From assembly GCA_017942165.1 (NCBI GenBank), contig JAGKSB010000007.1, forward strand, positions 62,001 through 126,000: 64,000 nt of DNA, written 5' to 3'. The stretch is from Rhinopithecimicrobium faecis. GTDB taxonomy: Bacteria > Bacteroidota > Bacteroidia > Sphingobacteriales > Sphingobacteriaceae. Position 1 is the first letter of the stretch. Every line of letters starts with the position of its first letter. A program made the position numbers and the translations under genes. Under the pieces are notes generated by a model that ran no database searches, was not told the origin of the DNA, and saw only the letters and a program-made list of their open reading frames with translations. Positions 17,078 through 26,068 of this stretch are shown one piece after another.

Positions 17078-18529
17078 CTAACCAACACTACCCTCTAAAG
17101 AAATTGCCAGTAATTTCTGCGCTTCCACAGCAAACTCCATCGGCAATTGGTTTAAAACCTCTTTGGCATAGCCATTCACGATTAAGCCTACGGCTTTCTC
17201 AGAATCAATACCACGAGCGTTTAAATAGAACACTTGATCTTCACCAATTTTTGACGTTGTAGCCTCATGCTCTAATTTTGCTGTCTTATTTCTATTTTCA
17301 ATATAAGGGAACGTATGTGCACCACAGCGATCTCCAATTAATAAGGAGTCACATTGGGTGAAGTTACGTGCATTGTCTGCTGAGGGACCAATCTTCACTA
17401 AACCACGGTAGCTATTATGGCTTTTTCCTGCAGAGATACCTTTAGAAATAATTTTTGACTTCGTGTTTTTACCGATGTGAATCATCTTCGTACCCGTGTC
17501 AGCCACCTGCATATTACGCGTCATAGCAACAGAGTAAAACTCTCCAACAGAGTTATCTCCTTTTAAGATAACACCCGGATATTTCCATGTAATTGCCGAG
17601 CCCGTTTCAACCTGCGTCCAAGAGATTTTTGAATTATCTCCTTTACAGATACCACGTTTCGTAACAAAGTTAAAAATACCACCTTTACCATCTTTATCTC
17701 CGGGGTACCAGTTCTGTACCGTAGAGTATTTTATTTCGGCATCACGCTGTGCAACTAATTCGACCACCGCAGCATGCAATTGATTCTCATCACGCATAGG
17801 AGCTGTACAGCCCTCTAGATAAGAAACATAAGAGCCTTCATCGGCGATAATTAGTGTACGCTCAAACTGCCCTGTATTCTGCGCATTAATACGGAAGTAA
17901 GTCGACAATTCCATCGGGCAACGTACGCCTTTTGGAATATAAACAAAGGATCCATCGGAGAATACCGCCGAGTTTAAGGCTGCATAAATATTATCTGTTT
18001 GCGGAACAACAGTACCTAAGTACTCACGCACTAATTCAGGATGCTCTTGTACAGCCTCCCCAAAAGAACAAAAGATAACGCCTTGTTCTTTTAATTTTTC
18101 TCTAAATGTTGTTTTCACAGAAACAGAATCGAATACAGCATCTACAGCTACGACACCTGCTAATATCTTTTGCTCATCTAAAGGAATTCCTAATTTCGCA
18201 AAAGTAGATAACAACTCCGGATCTACCTCGTCCAAGCTATTTAACTGAGGCTTTGCCTTTGGCGCAGCATAGTATGAAAGGGCTTGAAAGTCCACATCAG
18301 GGTTGTCAAAATTCTGCCATGTAGGCATTTTTAATGTTAAGAAATGACGAAAAGCCTTTAATCGCCACTCCAATAACCATTCAGGCTCATTTTTCTTTGC
18401 AGAAATCATGCGCACAGTATCTTCATTAAGCCCAATTGGGGCTATATCCATTTCAATATCTGTGGTGAACCCGTATTTATATTCTTCGAGCTCAAGCTCT
18501 TTTAGTAAATCGTCGTCTTTAGTACTCAT
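17078..18529 (-). CDS. sufB: Fe-S cluster assembly protein SufB
   Basis: This 483-residue scaffold protein carries the expected YFRIN, LEGCTAP and DNAR-type stretches, the [20 protein letters not shown] region and the C-terminal [24 protein letters not shown]. It is the first gene of sufBCD. A minus-strand -7 element (TAACTTTG) lies about 60 bp upstream in the shared control region with the divergent lrp gene. Length is normal for the family. Confidence 0.97.
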   Translation of the reverse strand: MSTKDDDLLKELELEEYKYGFTTDIEMDIAPIGLNEDTVRMISAKKNEPEWLLEWRLKAFRHFLTLKMPTWQNFDNPDVDFQALSYYAAPKAKPQLNSLDEVDPELLSTFAKLGIPLDEQKILAGVVAVDAVFDSVSVKTTFREKLKEQGVIFCSFGEAVQEHPELVREYLGTVVPQTDNIYAALNSAVFSDGSFVYIPKGVRCPMELSTYFRINAQNTGQFERTLIIADEGSYVSYLEGCTAPMRDENQLHAAVVELVAQRDAEIKYSTVQNWYPGDKDGKGGIFNFVTKRGICKGDNSKISWTQVETGSAITWKYPGVILKGDNSVGEFYSVAMTRNMQVADTGTKMIHIGKNTKSKIISKGISAGKSHNSYRGLVKIGPSADNARNFTQCDSLLIGDRCGAHTFPYIENRNKTAKLEHEATTSKIGEDQVFYLNARGIDSEKAVGLIVNGYAKEVLNQLPMEFAVEAQKLLAISLEGSVG

Positions 18530-18589
18530 ATCACGCTTTCACGGTTAATTCATTCATTCTAGGGCTTGTCCCTACAATCATCCGAGATG

Positions 18590-18597
18590 CAAAGTTA
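18590..18597 (-). promoter_or_regulatory. putative -7 element of the sufBCD operon
   Basis: The minus strand reads TAACTTTG, 60 bp before the sufB ATG. No well-spaced -33 TTG was found. Confidence 0.45.
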
Positions 18598-18657
18598 CAA
18601 TTTACAAGCCACAAAATCGTATTTTTATCCCTCGGAATATCTGTTTTGGGAAATTTA

Positions 18658-18673
18658 AATGACAAAAGTCATT
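18658..18673. promoter_or_regulatory. dyad AATGAC-N4-GTCATT, possible operator
   Basis: Six-bp arms with an AAAA centre lie between sufB and lrp. The TGAC-N4-GTCA core also occurs upstream of porX at 41217-41228. The bound protein is unknown. Confidence 0.4.
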
Positions 18674-18748
18674 AATATATGTGAATGAACACATTATCTT
18701 CCCGATTGCCCTATCAAAATTACTATTTAATTATTACATTTATTTATA

Positions 18749-18768
18749 CTATTTTCTATGGAAAATAG
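18749..18768. promoter_or_regulatory. palindrome upstream of lrp, possible autoregulatory site
   Basis: CTATTTTC and GAAAATAG are perfect 8-bp arms around TATG, 103 bp upstream of the Lrp-family gene. Lrp-family regulators often bind AT-rich imperfect palindromes near their own promoters, so autoregulation is plausible but not shown. Confidence 0.4.
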
Positions 18769-18871
18769 ATTTCAGTTATAAATAAAATAATCCTTAAGTG
18801 ATTCGAATTTTTACCAAATAAAATTCTGAACTAATGATTATATTTACCCAGTACAAATAAAAAAGTCATTT

Positions 18872-19342
18872 ATGCCATTTCAACCAGATAAAACAGATCT
18901 CAAAATATTAAAATTATTACAAGAGAATGGTCGTATCACGAATCTACAACTGGCTTCGAGTATTGGTCTCTCTCCTGCGCCAACCTTAGAACGTGTACGA
19001 AAACTGGAGAATTCAGGCTTTATAAAAAGTTACCATGCTTTCGTCGATGAGGAAAAGCTGGGCTTAGGAATTAAATCATTTATTCAAATTTCCTTAGATT
19101 TTCATACACAAAATGCCATTCCTGAGTTTGTGGAAGCTGTAAAAAAAATATCCGAAGTAACGGAATGCCACCATGTAACAGGCCAATGTGACTTTATGCT
19201 AAAAGTTTATGTCAAGGATATCAAGGCCTATGAAGCGGTAATTATGGAGAAAATATCAAAAATCCCCTACGTAAAGACCTTCCAAACGATGATGATTATG
19301 TCAACAAGCAAGAAAGAACCCATTATCCCGCTAGAATATTAG
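18872..19342 (+). CDS. Lrp/AsnC family transcriptional regulator
   Basis: This 156-residue protein has an N-terminal AsnC-type winged helix (DLKILKLLQENGRITN, then LASSIGLSPAPTLERVRKLE) and a C-terminal ligand-binding RAM domain with the VTGQCDFMLKVYV core. Such proteins bind amino acids and control amino acid metabolism and transport genes. It lies divergent from sufB and 8 bp upstream of an unknown gene with which it must be co-transcribed. The effector cannot be read from the sequence. Confidence 0.93.
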   Translation: MPFQPDKTDLKILKLLQENGRITNLQLASSIGLSPAPTLERVRKLENSGFIKSYHAFVDEEKLGLGIKSFIQISLDFHTQNAIPEFVEAVKKISEVTECHHVTGQCDFMLKVYVKDIKAYEAVIMEKISKIPYVKTFQTMMIMSTSKKEPIIPLEY

Positions 19343-19350
19343 TTCGCCTA

Positions 19351-20427
19351 ATGGAAGAAAATAACTACCTAGACCTTGCTCTTATCCTATCTTGGCCCGA
19401 CGCGACAATTCGTGGCGACGAAAAATGGATGATGTTCCTGAAAAAACTGGGCATTGTAAAAAATTTAAATTTTAAAGTTGGACATACTGGAGTGGTATTA
19501 ATATGCCGTCATACTGGTGAGATGTCTTACTATGACTTTGGCCGTTATATCAGTCCCCGTGGCTATGGACGTGCTCGCTCAAAAAACTCCGACCCCAGGC
19601 TCCGCATTTCCATGAAAGCAGATTTTGACAACCAGGGTCAGCTTAGCAACCTCGTGGAGATATGCCACTATTTCGAAACCATGAAACCGGCGATGCAGGG
19701 CTATGGTGATTTATATTTAGGCCTTGCCAGAAATATCTCCCTAACGGAAGCGAAAAAATATGCCGACAGGCTTGTGGAAGAGGGCTCCTCCCCGTATGGC
19801 GCAGTAGCTAGTGACAATAATAATTGCTCTCGATTTATTACCCGTCTACTCCTCAAATCGTCGAAAAAATACCATTTTTTCCACAGCATTAATTTTCCCG
19901 AAACAATTAAAGCCAGCCCCCTAAGTAATATCGTAAATGCTGGTAAAGACCGCATGCTGTATAGCTTCAATCCTGCACAAGGATTGAGATACTTTAAGAT
20001 GAATAGATGGCAGTCTATTGGCTTTCTAGCAAAGAAATTACGTGACAACTTCTACAGTCAGCAAGCGAAAGAGCTCCCTGAAGATCTGACTATCGGCGAA
20101 ATGAACCTTCGGTTTAAACCGCAAAATATCCCTGACCATGCGCAGTATCTTGGCGGTGTAGGGGAAGGTGCCTGGTTTGAAATTAATAAACTTGCCGCCA
20201 ATATCCTGCAAATTAAACGCTATACCCCGCAAGGAGAGTTAGAATATTGTGTTAAAGGACATACGCTAGAGGACCTGACACATTGTTCTACGCTACAAAT
20301 TACCTATGACAGTCATCTTTTATATACCCATCTCTTAGTCGATGGCAGAAAAATTAAGGTAACACATCTGGAACAGCCCGCTTCACAGAGCGTAAATAAT
20401 AACCTCCCTACAGCCTTATACGCATAG
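19351..20427 (+). CDS. conserved protein of unknown function, downstream of lrp
   Basis: This 358-residue soluble protein has no signal peptide. The N-terminal half contains LALILSWPDATIRGDE, a GHTGVVLI strand with a nearby CRHTGEMSYYDFGRY segment, and SSPYGAVASDNNNCSRFITRLLL, in which His, Asp and Cys could form a thiol-peptidase-like (NlpC/P60 or YiiX-like) site. That reading is a guess from residue pattern only. The product resembles a Bacteroidota-specific DUF family that I cannot name with certainty. The 8-bp gap after lrp suggests a shared transcript. Confidence 0.6.
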   Translation: MEENNYLDLALILSWPDATIRGDEKWMMFLKKLGIVKNLNFKVGHTGVVLICRHTGEMSYYDFGRYISPRGYGRARSKNSDPRLRISMKADFDNQGQLSNLVEICHYFETMKPAMQGYGDLYLGLARNISLTEAKKYADRLVEEGSSPYGAVASDNNNCSRFITRLLLKSSKKYHFFHSINFPETIKASPLSNIVNAGKDRMLYSFNPAQGLRYFKMNRWQSIGFLAKKLRDNFYSQQAKELPEDLTIGEMNLRFKPQNIPDHAQYLGGVGEGAWFEINKLAANILQIKRYTPQGELEYCVKGHTLEDLTHCSTLQITYDSHLLYTHLLVDGRKIKVTHLEQPASQSVNNNLPTALYA

Positions 20428-20464
20428 AAAAAAGGGGCATTGACAAAGTATATCTGAGTACGAG

Positions 20465-21130
20465 CTACCAGCGAATAGGTGTTAAACCATTTTCTTCAAG
20501 AAAACGATTTGTCTGTGAGAAATGCTTACAGCCAAAAAATCCGCGATACGAGGAAAGTGGCGATGGATGCACGGTACTTAAGACCTTATGCTTCGCTGTG
20601 TCTATTAATTTTATTTTTTGCTGCGCATACGATCCCCAGAGTAGAAATACAACCGACGGACAGTGCGCAGAGATATAGGTAATCAGCGCATCGGTAAATC
20701 TCTCCCACCCTTTTTTCTGATGCGACCCTGCAGCATGTGCACGCACGGTTAATGTCGCATTTAACAATAAAACTCCCTGCTGCGCCCAAGCGGATAAATC
20801 CCCCGCAGCAGCGGCGTCAAAACCAGGAATATCATCGGCAAGCTCTTTATAAATATTCCTTAAAGATGGTGGAATTGCCATTCCCGCAGGAACAGAAAAA
20901 GATAATCCCTGCGCCTGTCCCACATTATGGTAGGGATCCTGCCCCAGGATAACAACCTTAACCTCCGCTAATGGCGTTAATTTGAAAGCCCTAAAAACAT
21001 CCTCCTCCGCAGGAAAGACGACATGCTTTGCACGCTCCTCTTGGATAAAGGCCGACAATTGTTGCATAAAAGGCTGTTGAAACAATTCTGAAAAAATAGG
21101 CTCCCAACTTAAATCATAGCGTGCTGTCAT
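20465..21130 (-). CDS. ung: uracil-DNA glycosylase
   Basis: This 221-residue family 1 enzyme removes uracil from DNA to start base excision repair. The catalytic water-activating motif GQDPYHN, the GVLLLNATLTV strand, the FLLWGSYAQQK strand and the DNA-intercalating HPSPLSSYRGFFG loop are all present. Length matches the family. The upstream region contains TATATTTG on the minus strand very close to the ATG (plus 21135-21142) and TATTTTTG slightly further (21150-21157). Confidence 0.97.
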   Translation of the reverse strand: MTARYDLSWEPIFSELFQQPFMQQLSAFIQEERAKHVVFPAEEDVFRAFKLTPLAEVKVVILGQDPYHNVGQAQGLSFSVPAGMAIPPSLRNIYKELADDIPGFDAAAAGDLSAWAQQGVLLLNATLTVRAHAAGSHQKKGWERFTDALITYISAHCPSVVFLLWGSYAQQKIKLIDTAKHKVLSTVHPSPLSSYRGFFGCKHFSQTNRFLEENGLTPIRW

Positions 21131-21238
21131 ATTTCAAATATATAATTTTCAAAAATAAGGATAAAATGGGTTGCTTTAACGCGGGATTTAACGGATATTT
21201 GCAACATTAAAATACATATACATTTTAACTAAAGACAT

Positions 21239-21778
21239 ATGTCAAATCTTGTAAGAATAATTATTAGCAGCTTCATATTAATTGGTACCGTAGCCTTATT
21301 TTGGTTCGGACAATGGGAATGGGGTATTTTAGGAGTCTTAATTACCATTTTAGCCTTTGTAACAGTGTTCTTCAATGAAAATATGCTGTTGGCACAATGG
21401 TTTATGCGCAAGCAAGACATGAATAAAGCCGAGAAATTCTTAAAACGTATTACCAATTATGAAGCACAATTAATTCCTGCTCAACATGGGTATTACCATA
21501 TGCTAATCGGATTAATAGAATCTCAAAGAGCACCCCTTCAATCAGAGAAATATTTCAAAAAAGCGTTACAAATGGGTCTACATATGGATCATAATATTGC
21601 CCTTGCAAAATTAAGTCTTGCTGGTGTAGCAATGGCGAAACGTAATAAGAGAGATGCTGAGAAATATTTAAATGAAGCTAAAAAAGCAGATAAGAACAAA
21701 CTACTTGCTGATCAAATTAAGATGATGAAAGACCAAATGGGTATGATGGATCGTCAACAAATTCGCTACAGCAGATAA
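21239..21778 (+). CDS. membrane-anchored protein with a TPR-like domain, function unknown
   Basis: This 179-residue protein starts with two adjacent hydrophobic helices (about residues 5-23 and 26-45). A helical soluble domain follows whose A/L/Y spacing (AEKFLKRITNYEAQ, YFKKALQMG, AEKYLNEAKKA) suggests two or three TPR units. The C-terminal tail is basic and methionine-rich. It is probably an inner-membrane scaffold protein, but no partner is indicated. A strong bidirectional terminator follows. Confidence 0.7.
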   Translation: MSNLVRIIISSFILIGTVALFWFGQWEWGILGVLITILAFVTVFFNENMLLAQWFMRKQDMNKAEKFLKRITNYEAQLIPAQHGYYHMLIGLIESQRAPLQSEKYFKKALQMGLHMDHNIALAKLSLAGVAMAKRNKRDAEKYLNEAKKADKNKLLADQIKMMKDQMGMMDRQQIRYSR

Positions 21779-21809
21779 GCTCTAAGCAGCTATTAAACAC
21801 CTAAAAAAA

Positions 21810-21834
21810 GGAAGTCTACACGAGGTAGACTTCC
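21810..21834. terminator. bidirectional terminator
   Basis: Perfect 10-bp arms GGAAGTCTAC and GTAGACTTCC, flanked by A-runs and T-runs, serve the TPR-like gene on the plus strand and the secreted-protein gene on the minus strand. Confidence 0.88.
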
Positions 21835-21886
21835 TTTTTTTTATATATTGAATTTCTATGCTTGCTAGCCCTCATCTATCTACTTG

Positions 21887-22384
21887 CTACAGCGCAATTA
21901 CCTGCTCAATAAAATGGCCCTCTTCTTCACTATTTTCAAATACAAAGAAGAATCGCGCAGGCTTAAAGTCTGCATCTACATCCTTAAAGGTTACCGTCAG
22001 CTGAGCCGCTAAATCTTGCGTCAAAAGGTAGTTTAAGTAATTCTGCTTCGAATCAGCTAAAATTAGCACCTGCTGTAGTTGTACTTTAGAAAATATTTTA
22101 CGCTGCAAATTACGACCTTCCACCTGAAGAGCATACGTATTAACCTTCAGCTCCCGAGGCTTCCACTTCAAACTCGTAATAAAGAGTGAAACTTGTAGCT
22201 CACGCGTCTTCGGATTATAAACGTGCCCCTTTAAATCTATCTGAAGATCATCAATCTCCATCCCCACGCTATCCACAACTGCGGTAGGCTGCTGGATGTT
22301 GCTTGCTGCTGCCTCAAGCGTACCAGCACAAAAGAGGCTTATACTGCTTATACAGGACACCAAAAAGCGATTTCTTATAGGCAT
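21887..22384 (-). CDS. secreted protein of unknown function
   Basis: I chose the ATG at 22384 rather than the GTG just before it. The 165-residue product has a signal peptide (to about residue 28, ending LEAAAS). The rest is beta-rich, with alternating patterns such as LQVSLFITSLKWKPRELKVN and FKPARFFFVFENSEEEG. It resembles a small periplasmic beta-sandwich, but I do not recognise a family. It follows the DUF4293 gene with a 2-bp gap, so the two are translated from one message. Confidence 0.6.
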   Translation of the reverse strand: MPIRNRFLVSCISSISLFCAGTLEAAASNIQQPTAVVDSVGMEIDDLQIDLKGHVYNPKTRELQVSLFITSLKWKPRELKVNTYALQVEGRNLQRKIFSKVQLQQVLILADSKQNYLNYLLTQDLAAQLTVTFKDVDADFKPARFFFVFENSEEEGHFIEQVIAL

Positions 22385-22386
22385 CA

Positions 22387-22863
22387 CTAGCGTAGTCGGT
22401 CTGCCGATTTAATTAATAAATCATCTTTACGTATAGCGCCTAATGCCATCGATAAAAAGATAATAGCAATCGGAATTAAGAAAAATCCAACACCAATATT
22501 ACTAGCTCCTAAATACTGATTTACGGAAGCTAATGTACTGCTAGCTGACGCGTACATCCAACCTGCAAAAAGCACGATTAACACCATATTTAAGAAGATC
22601 AATTGCTTTTGAGTCTTTCTACTTTTGAACTTGAAAATGGTAAATATTGGTAATAAGCCCAGTAGAACTGTTCCGATCAATTGTAAGATAAAAGTCGTTT
22701 CTTTTACTAACTGCCCATCGGGACCATTTCCATAAACACCGGACACTTTAACAGCCTTTCCTAATCCTACCAAATCGTTATACTGTAGGTAAGGAAACAT
22801 AAATAAGGCGAAGATAGCTACCCCAGCTAATAAAAGCCATACACTCTGAATACGTTGAATCAT
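22387..22863 (-). CDS. DUF4293 family membrane protein
   Basis: This 158-residue protein has four transmembrane helices. The conserved start MIQRIQSVWLLLAG and the long extracytoplasmic loop after helix 1 are typical of the Bacteroidota DUF4293 family (assigned from memory of the family). The function is unknown. A minus-strand -7 element (TATATTTG, plus 22888-22895) lies 24 bp upstream of the ATG. Confidence 0.8.
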   Translation of the reverse strand: MIQRIQSVWLLLAGVAIFALFMFPYLQYNDLVGLGKAVKVSGVYGNGPDGQLVKETTFILQLIGTVLLGLLPIFTIFKFKSRKTQKQLIFLNMVLIVLFAGWMYASASSTLASVNQYLGASNIGVGFFLIPIAIIFLSMALGAIRKDDLLIKSADRLR

Positions 22864-22887
22864 ATTATTATTTATTGTGTTTCAGTA

Positions 22888-22895
22888 CAAATATA
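22888..22895 (-). promoter_or_regulatory. putative -7 element of the DUF4293 gene
   Basis: The minus strand reads TATATTTG, 24 bp before the start codon. The -33 element is not clear. Confidence 0.4.
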
Positions 22896-23007
22896 CTATA
22901 AATAGCAGGAATGAAAAATCAAGTCACCCCTACTCAGAAGAAAAACAATGTTTTGGTAAAATTGTTAGTATCAAACGCATAATTATATAAACAAACATTC
23001 ATTTCAT

Positions 23008-23015
23008 TACCTTTG
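23008..23015 (+). promoter_or_regulatory. putative -7 element of truA
   Basis: TACCTTTG ends 4 nt before the GTG at 23020. If it is used, the transcript would be leaderless, or translation would begin at the second GTG (23029). Confidence 0.45.
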
Positions 23016-23019
23016 CAAG

Positions 23020-23790
23020 GTGGAAAAAGTGAAGAAAAGATATTTTATAGAAATTGCCTATCATGGCATGGCCTACCATGGCTGGCAGATCCAAAATAAT
23101 GCTGTTTCTGTGCAAGAGATGCTTAATAAAGCCTTGCACACGCTATTGCGTGACCCTGAAATGGAAACCATTGGCGCTGGCAGAACAGACACGGGGGTTC
23201 ATGCCAAGGAGCTGTACGCGCACTTCGATGCCGCAGCGGAAGGCATCTTGCTCGATCCAGCAAAATTTATCCACGCCATAAATGGCTTATTGCCCTACGA
23301 TATTGCCGTCAAACGCCTTATCCCTGTATCAGCGGATGCCCATGCACGATTTGATGCAACGAAACGCTCCTATGAATACCATGTACATTTTCAAAAAGAT
23401 CCGTTTCTACATAATTACTCCATGTATTCCCGAGATAAGCCTGCGCTGGAGAAAATGAATGCTGCCGCGAAATTTCTACTTGGAAAGCAGGATTTTAGCT
23501 GTTTTTCAAAGTCTAATACGCAAGTATTTACAAATAACTGTACCATTACAAGAGCTGAATGGGTGGAAGATAAGGATGGCCGTTATATCTTCCATATTTC
23601 CGCAGACCGCTTCTTACGTAATATGGTACGCGCCATTGTAGGTACGCTATTAGAAATTGGCATTAAAAATAAAGATATTCACTTTATGGAAGAGGTCATC
23701 GCAAGTAAAAGTCGTTGCAAAGCGGGTACCTCTGTTCCTGCGCAAGGCTTATATTTGACAGAAGTTGCCTATCCATATATCTGTAAATAG
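23020..23790 (+). CDS. truA: tRNA pseudouridine(38-40) synthase TruA
   Basis: This 256-residue enzyme converts U38-U40 of the tRNA anticodon arm to pseudouridine. It contains the catalytic GAGRTDTGVHA motif with its aspartate, the RRYEY-type KRSYEYHV strand and the C-terminal FLRNMVRAIVG motif. Start codons are GTG at 23020 or GTG at 23029; both keep the conserved YFIEIAYHG start. The downstream ABC exporter starts 7 bp after its stop, so they are likely co-transcribed. Confidence 0.95.
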   Translation: MEKVKKRYFIEIAYHGMAYHGWQIQNNAVSVQEMLNKALHTLLRDPEMETIGAGRTDTGVHAKELYAHFDAAAEGILLDPAKFIHAINGLLPYDIAVKRLIPVSADAHARFDATKRSYEYHVHFQKDPFLHNYSMYSRDKPALEKMNAAAKFLLGKQDFSCFSKSNTQVFTNNCTITRAEWVEDKDGRYIFHISADRFLRNMVRAIVGTLLEIGIKNKDIHFMEEVIASKSRCKAGTSVPAQGLYLTEVAYPYICK

Positions 23791-23797
23791 AACGACA

Positions 23798-25561
23798 TTG
23801 AGCGATAAAAAAATTACCGGAAAAGCCTACGACGTCAATTTGCTACGTCGTATGATGGAATATATGAAGCCTTACCGCGGGATCTTTTGGATGTCGGTGG
23901 TACTAACAATTTTATTAGCCTTGGTCGCTCCAGCGCTGCCTATGCTAATCGAATATACGTTAGATAAGTATATCCTCAAATACGATACTTCAGGCCTAAG
24001 CTGGATGTTTATAGCGATGTTGTCCCTGTTGTTAATACAGACGTTAATTCGCTATTATCATACCTTAATGACAAATACCTTAGGGCAGTCTGTCATTCGA
24101 GATATACGTATTAAAGTATTTAATCATATTACCAGCCTACGCCTTAAATACTTTGACCAAACACCTATTGGTAAACTAATTACGCGCACTATATCCGACT
24201 TAGAAACGATTGCCAATATATTCTCCGAAGGGTTAATTCAAATTATTGGGGATCTCCTGCAGCTAGTCGTTATTCTAGGCGTTATGTTCTATACCGATTG
24301 GAAGCTTACCCTTATTGTCTTAATCCCTATGCCGTTAATGATTGCGGCAACCTATGTCTTTAAGGAAGCGATGAAATCCGCTTTTACAGATGTTCGTATC
24401 TGGGTAGCTAATCTGAATACCTTTCTTCAAGAACACCTTACAGGAATGGGTATTATTCAGTATTTCGCCCGTGAGAAGCAGGAGATGGATAAGTTTGAAG
24501 TAATTAATGGTCAACATCGAAATGCTCATATCCGTGCAAACTGGTATTTTTCTATTTTCTTCCCTGTCTTAGAAATTATTATGGCCATTGCCTTAGGCCT
24601 TTTGGTCTGGTATGGATCCAAGGAAATTATGGCCCATCAGATTTCTGCGGGTGTCGTTGTATCCTTTATCATGTATATAAATATGATCTTTAGACCCATA
24701 CGCGAACTGATCGACAAATTTAATACCCTACAGATGGGGATGGTTTCCGCAGAACGTATTTTTGAAGTCTTAGATACACAAGAGCAAACTCCAGATACGG
24801 GAACGTTGAAGCCTACGAAAATACGTGGTGAAATTGAATTTAAGAACGTCTGGTTCGCCTATAATGAGGAAAACTGGGTGCTGAAAGATGTTAGTTTTAC
24901 CGTTCAACCGGGAGAGACCTTAGCCTTAGTAGGTGCCACAGGAGCCGGAAAATCCTCTACCATCAATATTTTAAGCCGCTTTTATGAAATTAATAAAGGG
25001 CAGATTCTTTTGGATGGCATAGATATTAAAGATTATGACTTAAATTACCTGCGGAAGACCATTGCTACAGTTTTACAAGACGTCTTTTTATTTTCAAATT
25101 CTATCCTGGAAAATATTAATCTGAATGATTCCACGATTGAGCGGAGCCGTATCATAGATGCTGCGAAGCAGGTTGGCGCCCACAATTTTATTATGCGTAT
25201 GCCTGGAAATTATGACTTTAAAGTCCAGGAACGCGGAGCCTCCCTATCCGCGGGTCAAGCACAATTAGTATCCTTTATAAGGGCATTAATTCATGATCCT
25301 GCAATTCTAATCCTGGATGAAGCGACCTCTTCCGTGGATACCGAAAGTGAAGAGCTGATACAAGGTGCCATTGATAAACTTATGAAAGGGCGCACAGCAA
25401 TTGTTATCGCACACCGCCTCTCCACGATCCAGCATGCCGATCGCATCCTTGTATTAGACAAGGGGGAAATTAAGGAGTCGGGGTCCCATCAGGAATTATT
25501 AAGCTTCGACGGTTACTACAAGAAACTTTATGATCTGCAGTTTCACTCTGCAGGCATTTAA
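23798..25561 (+). CDS. ABC exporter, fused permease and ATPase
   Basis: The frame is open from 23765, but a TTG at 23798, just after the truA stop, gives a more natural start. The product of about 587 residues has six transmembrane helices (about residues 25-320) and an ATPase domain with Walker A GATGAGKSS, a Q-loop VLQDVFLFSN, Walker B AILILDEATSSVD and the switch VIAHRLSTIQ. The ABC signature reads LSAGQAQ instead of LSGGQ, as in MdlB-type half transporters, which often pair with a partner; no partner gene is adjacent. The exported substrate is unknown. Confidence 0.9.
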   Translation: MSDKKITGKAYDVNLLRRMMEYMKPYRGIFWMSVVLTILLALVAPALPMLIEYTLDKYILKYDTSGLSWMFIAMLSLLLIQTLIRYYHTLMTNTLGQSVIRDIRIKVFNHITSLRLKYFDQTPIGKLITRTISDLETIANIFSEGLIQIIGDLLQLVVILGVMFYTDWKLTLIVLIPMPLMIAATYVFKEAMKSAFTDVRIWVANLNTFLQEHLTGMGIIQYFAREKQEMDKFEVINGQHRNAHIRANWYFSIFFPVLEIIMAIALGLLVWYGSKEIMAHQISAGVVVSFIMYINMIFRPIRELIDKFNTLQMGMVSAERIFEVLDTQEQTPDTGTLKPTKIRGEIEFKNVWFAYNEENWVLKDVSFTVQPGETLALVGATGAGKSSTINILSRFYEINKGQILLDGIDIKDYDLNYLRKTIATVLQDVFLFSNSILENINLNDSTIERSRIIDAAKQVGAHNFIMRMPGNYDFKVQERGASLSAGQAQLVSFIRALIHDPAILILDEATSSVDTESEELIQGAIDKLMKGRTAIVIAHRLSTIQHADRILVLDKGEIKESGSHQELLSFDGYYKKLYDLQFHSAGI

Positions 25562-25580
25562 TTTTTACGCAGGCATCTTC

Positions 25581-25898
25581 CTAACCAATAAGTTGGTATA
25601 CCTCCTGCATATAATGCGCTTCCCGCATGGCTTCGGCAAAATCTAGCCACTCCTCTTCTGTAAAGGCGAAGTTTATCTCTTGGCTAGGGGTATTTAATAC
25701 AAAGCGCGAACTGCCATCGGGGAATAAAAAGAGGTTGTCCAGGTATGGAATTTCGATTGAGTAATCAATAAAATTCTTAAACTGCTTCTTCTTAAAGGTT
25801 AACATGACTGTTTTATGCCATACATACACCAACTTACACTGGGTGCATAGACTTACATACGTGTCCCCTCGCTGACTGAGTATAATAGATTTACACAT
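25581..25898 (-). CDS. small conserved protein with CXXC motif, function unknown
   Basis: This 105-residue soluble protein has a C-T-Q-C pair near residue 18 within SLCTQCKLVYVWH, which could bind a metal or be redox-active. A beta strand region (FLFPDGSSRFVLNTP) and a C-terminal helix (EEEWLDFAEAMREAHYM) follow. It resembles small DUF proteins common in Sphingobacteriaceae, but I cannot name the family. It lies alone between the ABC exporter and the M3 peptidase gene. Confidence 0.6.
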   Translation of the reverse strand: MCKSIILSQRGDTYVSLCTQCKLVYVWHKTVMLTFKKKQFKNFIDYSIEIPYLDNLFLFPDGSSRFVLNTPSQEINFAFTEEEWLDFAEAMREAHYMQEVYQLIG

Positions 25899-25980
25899 TG
25901 TTATTTTTATTTAGATTAATTATAAATAATGGTAAATATAAGGGTTCTTGGGAGGAATAAAAATTCTGATCCATAAAAAA

Positions 25981-26004
25981 GGAGGTAATTTTAGAATTAC
26001 CTCC
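25981..26004. terminator. bidirectional terminator downstream of the M3 peptidase gene
   Basis: GGAGGTAATT and AATTACCTCC (10 bp) with a TTAG loop, an A-run on the left and a T-run on the right. A smaller hairpin CTCGAAT/ATTCGAG (26041-26059) lies between it and the peptidase stop. Confidence 0.85.
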
Positions 26005-26068
26005 TTTTTTTATCTGCGAAAGATAAACTTTTAAAACGTACTCGAATCAGAAATTCGAGGGTTGAAAA

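Larger units (their letters stand above)
18530..18871. other. 342-bp intergenic control region between sufB and lrp
   Basis: No coding potential is visible. The region is AT-rich and divergent. It holds a minus-strand -7 element near 18,590, the dyad AATGAC-AAAA-GTCATT (18658-18673) and a palindrome CTATTTTC-TATG-GAAAATAG (18749-18768), listed separately. Confidence 0.7.
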
